Part shown: positions 23,057 to 28,213 of the stretch, one piece after another | Position numbering within the stretch: the first letter of the stretch is position 1 | How the letters are laid out: every line of letters starts with the position of its first letter | Origin: a virus | Reading direction: 5' to 3' (one strand) | Length of the DNA: 28,213 bases | Virus record (IMG/VR): IMGVR_UViG_3300034812_000171 | Coordinates: 1 to 28,213 of that record | The notes under the pieces: model-generated | Seen by the model: only the letters and a program-made list of their open reading frames with translations | Told to the model about the DNA's origin: nothing | The model's database searches: none | Translations under genes and position numbers: made by a program

Positions 23057-23469
23057 GCGTTGCTGAAGATTTGGTATTTGTCCACGAAGCTCTTGTCTAT
23101 CTCCAAGAGGACGTTGGCTTGCTTGACGGAGTGGACGCTCGTGGTATGGTTGATCCTGCCGAGGCTCTCGCTTATCTCGCGGAAGGTTAGGCCGTGGTCG
23201 CGTAGGTACTTACTCACCATGTGGCGGGTGTCGGCTACGTGTCCGCGCCTGTCTCTCTTGACGAGGTCAACCCACTCCAGTCCGAGCGCCCGGACGCCAC
23301 GCCTAGCTCTCTGCATGGCTATCTCCTTGTCGTAGTCCTTGTCTACCCGTGCCCCTACGTTCAGCCATAGGCTGTCGGTTATTCCTTCTCTTTCCATTGC
23401 CTGGCGCATATTGCTATTCTTTGACGTTCGTTTGGGTACTCGGCGTTCATAGTCTCGTCTGCCATGCAC
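23053..23469 (-). CDS. Protein with DnaA domain IV-like DNA-binding region
   Basis: The C-terminal half (about 78-125) has TRHMVSKYLRDHGLTFREIS and GRINHTTSVHSVKQ, matching the DnaA domain IV pattern (helix with basic residues, then a signature resembling the DHTTVLHA of DnaA). In DnaA this domain binds DnaA boxes at origins. There is no AAA+ domain, and the N-terminal region is basic and unassigned. It may bind origin or operator sites or compete with host DnaA. The GTG at 23469 is the ORF start; the ATG at 23409 (MRQAMEREGI) is an equally good alternative giving 118 aa. Confidence 0.65.
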   Translation of the reverse strand: MHGRRDYERRVPKRTSKNSNMRQAMEREGITDSLWLNVGARVDKDYDKEIAMQRARRGVRALGLEWVDLVKRDRRGHVADTRHMVSKYLRDHGLTFREISESLGRINHTTSVHSVKQANVLLEIDKSFVDKYQIFSNA

Positions 23470-23508
23470 CGTGACAGGAAGCCTGCCATGTTCTCTTGTG
23501 GTTCGGGT

Positions 23509-23895
23509 TTAGGAATCGGCACTGTCTACAATTTTTTTGAGGTCTCTGAGGAGCTGGCGGTTGCACGGTGGGCAACTGCTGGCCCTCTTGTTGGGGTGAA
23601 TGAACTTGGCCACGAGGTCGGTCAGCTCCTTCTGCGTCCTCTCGGCGTTGTCGCGGTCGAGGAACTCGCGTATACGGTGTACGTCCTCGGGCTTGATGTA
23701 TGCGTCCCACTTTCCCAGGGGACAGGACGACGTCTTGAGCTTCGTCTTGGCGGGCATATAGCACCCACACAACTTGGAGTCGGTAAACGCCTCGGTGACG
23801 AGGGGCCCGCACGACTTGGTGTTCTCCACGTAATGGTCGCAGGCTTGGCAAATGGCGAGCCTATCTGCCTTCTTTTGTGCGCTGACGAATAACAT
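23509..23895 (-). CDS. Cysteine-rich, probably zinc-binding protein
   Basis: A 128-aa protein with eight cysteines in pairs or groups: CQAC near 16-19, C29, CGC near 43-45, C58 and CPPC near 108-111. Spacing suggests zinc-binding ribbons rather than disulfides, since there is no signal peptide. I recall similar Cys-rich proteins in Flavobacteriales phages but know no function. It starts inside the end of the sigma-like gene (35-nt overlap). A DNA- or RNA-binding role is plausible but unproven. Confidence 0.65.
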   Translation of the reverse strand: MLFVSAQKKADRLAICQACDHYVENTKSCGPLVTEAFTDSKLCGCYMPAKTKLKTSSCPLGKWDAYIKPEDVHRIREFLDRDNAERTQKELTDLVAKFIHPNKRASSCPPCNRQLLRDLKKIVDSADS

Positions 23896-24349
23896 CGCGG
23901 AGTTTCTTTTTGGATTGACTGATTGACTCGTACAGGGTGGAGCGGTTTATACCCGATTCTCTTGCAAGTTCGGCCATGCTCCAGCCCTCAAGGTACAACT
24001 CTAGAACCTTGCGGTCAAACCATTTGAGGTGGTTCGCCATGAGTAGCGCCTCTTCCTTGCGTATGGCGTCGCGTAGGTCGTAGTCCGACACCAACTCTTT
24101 TTGTGGTGCGTCGGCTACGTGGTAGAGTTTCCGGAAGTCGCGCTGGGCGAATTTCCACAAGGCGGTGTGGACATATCCTCCGAAGTTGTCTGCGATTTTC
24201 GGGTTGGCGTCGAGCGCCTGGCAGACGCTGAGGTAGGTGTGGTGGACGAGGTCGTAGGCGTCGGGGTGCAGGGCGAAGGATGTTTGGACGAGGTCTTCGT
24301 AGTTCTCAGAGAACCACGCATCAAAGTCCCTTCGTGCTGCGAAGCTCAT
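23861..24349 (-). CDS. Sigma-70-family-like transcription factor
   Basis: The 162-aa protein has two helical parts like an ECF-type sigma factor: an N-terminal region with DLVHHTYLSVCQALDANP and NFGGYVHTALWKFAQRDFRK (33-74, sigma region 2-like) and a C-terminal helix-turn-helix (WSMAELARESGINRSTLYES at 123-142, then SQSKKKLRDVI, region 4-like). It would direct RNA polymerase to phage promoters, perhaps the repeated elements at 9375 and 19541. The ATG at 24349 gives a 29-nt overlap with the recombination gene; the upstream extension looks like shadow sequence. Region 2 is divergent, so an antisigma or plain regulator role remains possible. Confidence 0.65.
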   Translation of the reverse strand: MSFAARRDFDAWFSENYEDLVQTSFALHPDAYDLVHHTYLSVCQALDANPKIADNFGGYVHTALWKFAQRDFRKLYHVADAPQKELVSDYDLRDAIRKEEALLMANHLKWFDRKVLELYLEGWSMAELARESGINRSTLYESISQSKKKLRDVIRQRTKEGR

Positions 24350-24707
24350 CGACGAGGCGCTTGTAGTGGTGGAACATCTGCTCGAGTTCGGCGTGTGTGA
24401 ACTTGCGAGTCTTCTTGGATTCAATCATCAGACGCTCCGCCGTGCCCTCTCCATACTCTTGGTCGAGGTGGATGGAGAACAGGTACTGCTCTCCAGACCG
24501 GAAGCCGTTGCAGCGTTTGCACTGAAATTGAACATTCCCATCCGGGTCCCACCGGGTACTCATGCAGGCCCGGCTCATGAAGTGCCCGGCGTCTACCTCT
24601 GTCCAATGGCGGACAGCTCCGCAGGTGTAACATTCACCCATCCCCCTGTGGTCCGTCGCTCGGAGCCTCACGTATTGGGAAAATATCGCGTCCAGTTTCT
24701 TCACCAT
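24321..24707 (-). CDS. ninG: NinG/Rap-like recombination protein
   Basis: The sequence has the NinG signature: CYTCG (26-30), VDAGHFMSRACMSTRWDPDG (38-57), FQCKRCNG (61-68) and the SGEQYLFSIHLDQEYGEGTA stretch (71-90). The two CxxC pairs bind zinc, and the central histidine (H42) lies in an HNH-type nuclease context. In lambda, NinG (Rap) is a branched-DNA endonuclease acting in recombination. The ATG at 24707 (MVKKLDAIF), preceded by AGAGGAG, was chosen because relatives start near this point; longer in-frame reading is Ser/Thr/Lys/Arg-rich shadow sequence. It overlaps the upstream gene by 74 nt. Confidence 0.8.
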   Translation of the reverse strand: MVKKLDAIFSQYVRLRATDHRGMGECYTCGAVRHWTEVDAGHFMSRACMSTRWDPDGNVQFQCKRCNGFRSGEQYLFSIHLDQEYGEGTAERLMIESKKTRKFTHAELEQMFHHYKRLVDELRSTKGL

Positions 24708-25299
24708 CGCGCTCCTCTTGGGTGTACGGGATGGCTTGCCAGCGCCCCCGCGAGTCGGTCGGGACGCTTTTGATGGCTTGGGCTTTCTTGAGTTCCTCTG
24801 TTTTGGCTTGTCGCTGTTTGGCATAGTTGTCGTAGAGTGCTTGGATTTGGTCGTCGGAGAGTTTGTCGGGCGTGGCCTTCTTGAGCTCGCTCCAGTTGGC
24901 CTCGCGTACCTCGGCACGCTCCCCTTCGTACTGCTTAAAGATATCAACAAGCTCGGGAAGTTTCAAACGCTCGAAGCGGACGGCGTACTCGCCTGTCTTC
25001 AGTCGGTGGCAGATGATGTGCCATTCCTCGAGTTTCATGGCCGGGAAGGCGTCGCGCAAATGGTGAACGGCATCGATGAGGTCGCGGTCCGCTGTGATGG
25101 TCTTGGAGCACTCGAGGTAGTTGAGCGTGTCCTTGAGCAGGATAAGAAGTGTCGCCTCGGTGCGGGCGGGGTTGACGCGGTACGACGCGAGGACGTTGGT
25201 GCCTTCAGCCCAGGCTTTGGCCGGAGTCATCGGCGAGCTTTCGGAGATGCGCTGTAAGGAGTGAGCCATCTGAAGGGCCACGGTTTGCTCTGCTTTCAT
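24634..25299 (-). CDS. Replication-region protein, possible helicase loader
   Basis: The 221-aa protein follows the winged-helix initiator and overlaps it by 95 nt if the ATG at 25299 is used (ATG at 25266 or 25230 are alternatives). It contains a helical domain near 80-140 (FPAMKLEEWHIICHRLKTGE, then RFERLKLPELVDIFKQYEGE) that I recall from proteins placed next to replisome organisers in Bacteroidota phages. There is no Walker motif, so it is not an AAA+ loader; it may be a helicase loader-like or initiator partner. The C-terminus is polar. Confidence 0.6.
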   Translation of the reverse strand: MKAEQTVALQMAHSLQRISESSPMTPAKAWAEGTNVLASYRVNPARTEATLLILLKDTLNYLECSKTITADRDLIDAVHHLRDAFPAMKLEEWHIICHRLKTGEYAVRFERLKLPELVDIFKQYEGERAEVREANWSELKKATPDKLSDDQIQALYDNYAKQRQAKTEELKKAQAIKSVPTDSRGRWQAIPYTQEERDGEETGRDIFPIREAPSDGPQGDG

Positions 25300-25903
25300 T
25301 GTGTTGGTTTTTGAGTGGGAAGAAACCGCGCCACCCGTTGGCGAGGCTCTGCCCGATTATACGAACGGCGGTTGGTTCGTCTCCGCCGGAGAGGTTTTGT
25401 AGTTGGTGGAGGCTTGCCTGCTCGCTGGCGGAGCTCTTGAACTTGAAGCCATGCTCGTCGCGCTTGTAGTCCTTCCAGCTTTGCCAGGCTACCGAGAACT
25501 CCTTGGAGTCAAACGGCAACACCACCCCCTTCTTCTTTACTGTGTTTTCTTTTGTTCTTTCTCTTGTATTAGTAGAGGTATCATTTGGGGATGCTGCCTC
25601 CCCATTTTGGGTAGTCTGCCTCCCCATTTTGGGGATGCAGCCTGCACGAGTAGTGACGCAACGTACTCTGCCATTGAACGTTACGTCCACAAACCCACGC
25701 TCTGCGAGCTTGCGTAGGCTCCTGCCGATGGTGTTGCGTGAGATGCCATACTCCGCTTGAATGGTTACGTTGGACTTCATGAAGCTCCGCCCGTTGCCCG
25801 TGAAGCTGTCTATCTCTGCGAGCAGGGCTTTCTCCACAAGGGTGAGGTCTCTGTCTAGCCATACCTTGGCGGGTATCCATACGCCCTTAAAGTTTCTTTC
25901 CAT
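25205..25903 (-). CDS. Winged-helix replication initiator (replisome organiser type)
   Basis: The N-terminal 1-85 is a winged helix-turn-helix (LTLVEKALLAEIDSFTGNGR, then SNVTIQAEYGISRNTIGRSL and KLAERGFVDVTFNGRVRCV), as in phage replisome organisers. Residues about 134-198 form the conserved C-terminal domain (FSVAWQSWKDYKRDEHGFKF, AVRIIGQSLANGWRGFFPLK). The linker between them is encoded by 22-bp iteron-like repeats (25573-25638). The layout resembles lambda O, which binds iterons inside its own gene. It starts at the ATG at 25903, overlapping the methyltransferase end by 17 nt. Function is inferred from domain type and context. Confidence 0.75.
   Translation of the reverse strand: MERNFKGVWIPAKVWLDRDLTLVEKALLAEIDSFTGNGRSFMKSNVTIQAEYGISRNTIGRSLRKLAERGFVDVTFNGRVRCVTTRAGCIPKMGRQTTQNGEAASPNDTSTNTRERTKENTVKKKGVVLPFDSKEFSVAWQSWKDYKRDEHGFKFKSSASEQASLHQLQNLSGGDEPTAVRIIGQSLANGWRGFFPLKNQHNESRANRGPSDGSLLTAHLRKLADDSGQSLG
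25573..25638. repeat. Iteron-like 22-bp tandem repeats in the initiator gene
   Basis: Copies at 25617-25638 and 25595-25616 share TGCCTCCCCATTTTGGG; a third, half-degenerate copy lies at 25573-25594 (right 11 bases match). Each core has a CCCCA/TGGGG inverted repeat around TTT. The period of 22 is not a multiple of 3, so the repeats are read in different frames and are probably kept for their DNA sequence. A replication origin is inferred. Confidence 0.55.
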
Positions 25904-26720
25904 CTTCGTGTGCTTGAATTGCTTTGAATATCTGCAAAGCTACTTGAGGAACTATTGCGTTCCCGTAGGCTTTGACGGCTTCGCGCTTCCACTTTGAAAC
26001 GGTGAGACCGTCCAGTCGTTCGGGAAGCCCATCATCTCCCCCGCAAATAGGGGCGAAAGTTGGGAAGGTTTGCCAGGCTTCAGACCTGGGCAAATCCCGC
26101 TGTATAGGAGTTGGCTCAAGAGGCAGTTGTACTTGTTTCCTGGAGGATCGTTTGGGTTGTTCTTCCCCATCTCCGTCCGAAGGGCGTGGCGTGCCTTGTA
26201 CCTCTCCGGTGGCTCGTCCACCTGTACGGCAAGGGGCGTGAGCAACAATCCAGACTCGAGGCCGGCGGTGTGGGGCTCCGACCCCTGAAGCTGGAAGTAC
26301 AAACGGTTGTACCTCGTACCCTTCAGCTTCCAAGCTAGCGCACACCTCCTCGAAGACCATTCCTCCATGCCAACCAACAAGGCCGAGAACGTTTTCGCCC
26401 ACGACGTAGCGCGGGGCGCATTCTCGAATAACGCGCAACATCTCCGGCCACAGGTGGCGCTCGTCTTCGTTGCCTTTTTGTAATCCTGCGACGGAGTAGG
26501 GCTGGCAAGGGAACCCTCCTGTGAGGATATCAACTCGTCCAGCGTAAGCTGTCGCGTCGAGTTCTTTGATGTCTCCATGTTGTATAGCGTTTGGAAAATG
26601 GTGTTTTAAGACTTGGCGGGGGAACTCTTCCCACTCGCAGTTGAAGAGGTTTGTCCACCCCATCCACTCGGCAGCGAGGTCGAAGCCCCCTATCCCTGAA
26701 AAGAGGGAGGCATGAGTCAT
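25887..26720 (-). CDS. dcm: DNA cytosine-5 methyltransferase
   Basis: The 277-aa protein has the ordered cytosine-C5 motifs: SLFSGIGGFDLA (5-16, AdoMet binding), GGFPCQPYSVAG (68-79) with catalytic C72, GENV (108-111), HRRPRVWIVA (151-160) and AYGNAIVPQVA (251-261). It transfers a methyl group to C5 of cytosine in a target set by the short recognition region (about 165-240). No cognate restriction gene is near, so it is orphan, consistent with protection against host restriction. The ATG at 26720 overlaps the small HTH gene stop (ATGA, 26717-26720). A second ORF is nested in another frame at 25952-26578. Confidence 0.92.
   Translation of the reverse strand: MTHASLFSGIGGFDLAAEWMGWTNLFNCEWEEFPRQVLKHHFPNAIQHGDIKELDATAYAGRVDILTGGFPCQPYSVAGLQKGNEDERHLWPEMLRVIRECAPRYVVGENVLGLVGWHGGMVFEEVCASLEAEGYEVQPFVLPASGVGAPHRRPRVWIVAHAPCRTGGRATGEVQGTPRPSDGDGEEQPKRSSRKQVQLPLEPTPIQRDLPRSEAWQTFPTFAPICGGDDGLPERLDGLTVSKWKREAVKAYGNAIVPQVALQIFKAIQAHEDGKKL
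25952..26578 (-). CDS. Overlapping ORF nested in the cytosine methyltransferase gene (208 aa)
   Basis: Lies wholly inside the methyltransferase gene on the same strand, in the +1 frame, covering that protein's residues 48-256. It starts METSKNSTRQ and contains LASPTPSQDY, ALAWKLKGTRYNRLYFQLQG, ESGLLLTPLAVQ and near the end FAGEMMGFPNDWTVSPFQSG and KPSKPTGTQ. I recall this same pattern (WKxKGTxxNRxYFQL, then EMMGFPxxWTxLPF) in ORFs next to or overlapping phage Dcm genes, often annotated only as hypothetical. Length alone is not proof, since long shadow ORFs exist in this window, but the recognisable motifs make it likely to be translated. Function unknown; it may modulate or complement the methyltransferase. 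Confidence 0.6.
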   Translation of the reverse strand: METSKNSTRQLTLDELISSQEGSLASPTPSQDYKKATKTSATCGRRCCALFENAPRATSWAKTFSALLVGMEEWSSRRCALAWKLKGTRYNRLYFQLQGSEPHTAGLESGLLLTPLAVQVDEPPERYKARHALRTEMGKNNPNDPPGNKYNCLLSQLLYSGICPGLKPGKPSQLSPLFAGEMMGFPNDWTVSPFQSGSAKPSKPTGTQ

Positions 26721-26950
26721 ACCTCCCCCTCTCTGATGGCTTCTAACTCCGTCAACTCGTACTCCCGGAACAACACCTCACCCATGAGCTGGGTGAAGGT
26801 GGTGTCCTTGTACTTGATAATTTCGGGAGCGTGGCGTAGGATGCCTCGCGGGTTCTTCTTTATCCAGTTCTGCACGGTGGCCGTGGTGACGCCCAGCTCG
26901 TCGGCGCATTGCTTCTGAGAGCCGTACAGGGTCTTCAAGTAGCTCTTCAT
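26717..26950 (-). CDS. Small Cro/CI-like helix-turn-helix protein
   Basis: This 77-aa protein has a helix-turn-helix at about 10-34 (YGSQKQCADELGVTTATVQN and WIKKNP), as in Cro/CI or DNA-invertase-like DNA-binding folds. The ATG at 26950 overlaps the stop of the upstream gene (ATGA, 26947-26950); the in-frame reading to 26977 is less likely. It is short for a full repressor and has no dimerisation domain visible, so it may be an early regulator of this operon. Its stop in turn overlaps the methyltransferase start. Confidence 0.75.
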   Translation of the reverse strand: MKSYLKTLYGSQKQCADELGVTTATVQNWIKKNPRGILRHAPEIIKYKDTTFTQLMGEVLFREYELTELEAIREGEV

Positions 26951-27228
26951 GCTTTCGTGTATTTGATGAGGCCCCACAGGATGGAGACCTCGGTGGATGG
27001 CTTCATGTACCTCGTGTACTTCGCGCCTTTGGTTGGCTCTTTGTATTGCAACCTGGCACGTGTAGCCTGCGTCTTACTGACCATGCGATGCTTGACGCGA
27101 GCCTGCTGAATGCTAGCGCGTGTGCGTCCCATGATTTCGGCGATCGCCTTGTCGGTGCTTCCTGCCTTGTGCAACTTCTTGAGGGTTTGCACTTCCCCTG
27201 CGGTCCATGTTTTGTTCTGTCTGTTCAT
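26947..27228 (-). CDS. Small helix-turn-helix protein (Myb/SANT-like)
   Basis: The 93-aa basic protein has WTAGEVQTLKKLHKAGSTDK and AIAEIMGRTRASIQQARVKH, a three-helix DNA-binding pattern like Myb/SANT or GcrA-type proteins, starting near residue 8. The remaining C-terminal part is basic and unassigned. It begins 9 nt after the upstream stop and leads into the next HTH gene by ATGA. Paired small DNA-binding proteins suggest early regulation, but the targets are unknown. Confidence 0.7.
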   Translation of the reverse strand: MNRQNKTWTAGEVQTLKKLHKAGSTDKAIAEIMGRTRASIQQARVKHRMVSKTQATRARLQYKEPTKGAKYTRYMKPSTEVSILWGLIKYTKA

Positions 27229-27237
27229 CTCTTGATT

Positions 27238-27525
27238 TTAATTAGCCCCCAAAAAAGCGAGAGGGTCGTGTGTTTCTTGTTCTTGCCTAGCCTCACCTTG
27301 AGCGTCAGCATGCTGTCGGTCGGCAGCTTCTCTTTCCAGTTCTTGAAAAAACTCATGTGGCGGTGTGATTTTGTGGAAGAGGTTGGGCTCGCCCTTGGCA
27401 AACGTCAGCCACTCGGAGCCGTCCCACTTGCCGACGTCGTAGATGGCGCCGTCCCCCATGGTCCATGCGCATAAGTACCACCCGGTCTTCTCGGGGATAC
27501 CCTCGTGCCAGTAGAAGGGGTTCAC
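27238..27525 (-). CDS. Hypothetical 95-aa protein
   Basis: Uses a GTG start at 27525 that overlaps the upstream stop as GTGA (27522-27525). The N-terminal half has several aromatic and Trp residues (FYWHEGIPEKTGWYLCAWTM, KWDGSEWL), a pattern like the small DUF551-type proteins in phages; the C-terminal half is Glu/Gln/Ala-rich (FFQELEREAADRQHADAQGE). No enzymatic motif is seen. It is likely an accessory early protein of unknown role. Confidence 0.65.
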   Translation of the reverse strand: MNPFYWHEGIPEKTGWYLCAWTMGDGAIYDVGKWDGSEWLTFAKGEPNLFHKITPPHEFFQELEREAADRQHADAQGEARQEQETHDPLAFLGAN

Positions 27526-28064
27526 GGTTGTACCTCGTTCTTAATTTCGTCGCGAGCTTGCAAGGCAATTCGTGCCAGGTGCAAAACGCGCCTTTCGAAG
27601 AAGTCATCTGTGTCTGTGTATGTGCCAGCAACAGACATGGCACACCCCACAGCCCACGAGGCGATTATGCCCTTGGTGGTTTCGTCGTCGTTAGCCTTTG
27701 GCTTAAAGCCTCCGCCCCCTGAGAAGCCGGGGCGGTCGAGCTTGAGACGTGGCCCCCACTTCGTTTGGTTGTGTTCCTTTACGACGACCTCGTCGCCGGG
27801 CTTCCACTTGTCCTGCGTGAGGGCGTTTACCTCTCCCACGAGTCCGTTCTCAAGGATGCAGTCGAACTTGTAGAATGTTTTCCCGTTGCTCTCAAAGGAG
27901 CCCTGCGGGGTCAGGTTTTGAATTTTGGTTTGTTCCATGGTTTTGGGTTTTGTGCGCTTTGTTGCGCGGGTTTGCGGGATAAAGTCGTCGAGCAATTCGT
28001 GAACATTCCACATATCATATGGCTCGTCTTCAAGGCAGTCCTCGTAAAGATTCAAGTGTTTCAT
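27522..28064 (-). CDS. Hypothetical protein with possible OB-fold region
   Basis: The 180-aa protein has a central segment (about 43-110) with alternating strands: TKIQNLTPQGSFESNGKTFY, KFDCILENGLVGEVNAL and KPGDEVVVKEHN, followed by a Gly-rich linker (FSGGGGFKP) and a C-terminal helix (ERRVLHLARIALQARDEI). The strand pattern resembles an OB fold and suggests single-stranded DNA or nucleic-acid binding, but no signature confirms it. The ATG at 28064 overlaps the upstream stop as ATGA; an internal ATG at 27938 with an A-rich leader is an alternative start. Confidence 0.6.
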   Translation of the reverse strand: MKHLNLYEDCLEDEPYDMWNVHELLDDFIPQTRATKRTKPKTMEQTKIQNLTPQGSFESNGKTFYKFDCILENGLVGEVNALTQDKWKPGDEVVVKEHNQTKWGPRLKLDRPGFSGGGGFKPKANDDETTKGIIASWAVGCAMSVAGTYTDTDDFFERRVLHLARIALQARDEIKNEVQP

Positions 28065-28213
28065 AACGTTTTTATTTTTGTGGTAAATACAAAGCCCTTC
28101 GCCTCAATCTTCGGACGGCACACCTCCCATACGCGAGGCGAACCCCAAAACCAACGGGTGGGGCTGTCGCGCTCCGGGTGTTGGCTGTCGATGGTCCAGC
28201 GGTATCCGATACT
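28061..28213 (-). CDS. Partial C-terminal end of an upstream gene
   Basis: Open from the right edge for 50 codons and ending in TGA at 28061-28063, which overlaps the next ATG. The visible end reads SIGYRWTIDSQHPERDSPTR and later WEVCRPKIEAKGFVF, with several Trp and Cys residues. No family is recognised, and the start lies outside the window. Confidence 0.55.
   Translation of the reverse strand, partial: SIGYRWTIDSQHPERDSPTRWFWGSPRVWEVCRPKIEAKGFVFTTKIKTL

Noticed and set aside
24708-24950. Upstream extension of the NinG-like ORF to 24950
   Set aside because: This part is Ser/Thr/Pro/Lys-rich shadow of the preceding gene; relatives start near MVKKLD.
1-28213. tRNA genes, CRISPR arrays, insertion sequences, integrase or attachment sites
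   Set aside because: Reading both strands gave no cloverleaf, regular spaced repeats, transposase or integrase motif; not excluded outside the window.

Overview
The window is a contiguous piece of a tailed-phage genome (siphovirus type, or a prophage of one). Every supported gene lies on the minus strand, so transcription runs from the right edge (28213) to the left edge (1). Packing is very tight: most neighbours overlap by a few bases, often as ATGA, GTGA or TTGA stop/start overlaps. The likely host is a member of the Bacteroidota. The tail, portal and protease-fusion proteins are of types I associate with Bacteroidota phages, many starts have A-rich rather than strong Shine-Dalgarno leaders, and the phage carries a secreted protease ending in a type IX secretion (T9SS) sorting domain, a system essentially confined to that phylum. 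No integrase, repressor operator, tRNA or CRISPR array was seen; both edges cut through genes, so the rest of the genome is missing.

Right third (28213-21700), early and DNA-metabolism genes: a possible OB-fold protein, small helix-turn-helix proteins, a Dcm-type cytosine methyltransferase whose gene carries a second long ORF (25952-26578) in another frame, a winged-helix replication initiator containing 22-bp iteron-like repeats, an associated replication-region protein, a NinG/Rap-like recombination protein, a sigma-factor-like protein, a cysteine-rich protein, a protein with a DnaA domain IV-like C-terminus, and a ParB-methyltransferase fusion.

Middle (21724-10759), packaging and tail: small terminase, a second adenine/cytosine-N4 type methyltransferase lying between the two terminase genes and overlapping both by 4 nt or less, large terminase (TTG start), a gene that appears to need a -1 frameshift on a run of nine T, a tail-terminator-like domain fused to a fibre-like domain, a 55-aa membrane protein, an HK97 gp10-like protein, two large tail/baseplate proteins, a 57-aa membrane protein and the tape measure.

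Left part (10762-4114), head: a multidomain XkdF-like protease fusion, an acidic scaffold-like protein, the major capsid protein, a probable major tail or structural protein flanked by two related hairpins, a connector-type protein, the portal with a C-terminal extra domain, and a head-tail adaptor.

Far left (4074-1), lysis and cargo: a secreted M43-family metalloprotease with two dockerin-like calcium loops and a T9SS sorting tail, overlapping the next gene by ATGA; a holin-like protein; an M15 peptidase endolysin; a calcineurin-like phosphoesterase; a small membrane protein; a strong terminator (550-577); and then a new unit of small genes running off the edge.

The most interesting items are the T9SS metalloprotease built into the lysis operon, the dual-coded methyltransferase gene, the frameshift site, the iteron-like repeats inside the initiator gene, and a 30-nt element present upstream of two late genes. 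Functional names rest on motif recognition by eye, since no database search was possible.
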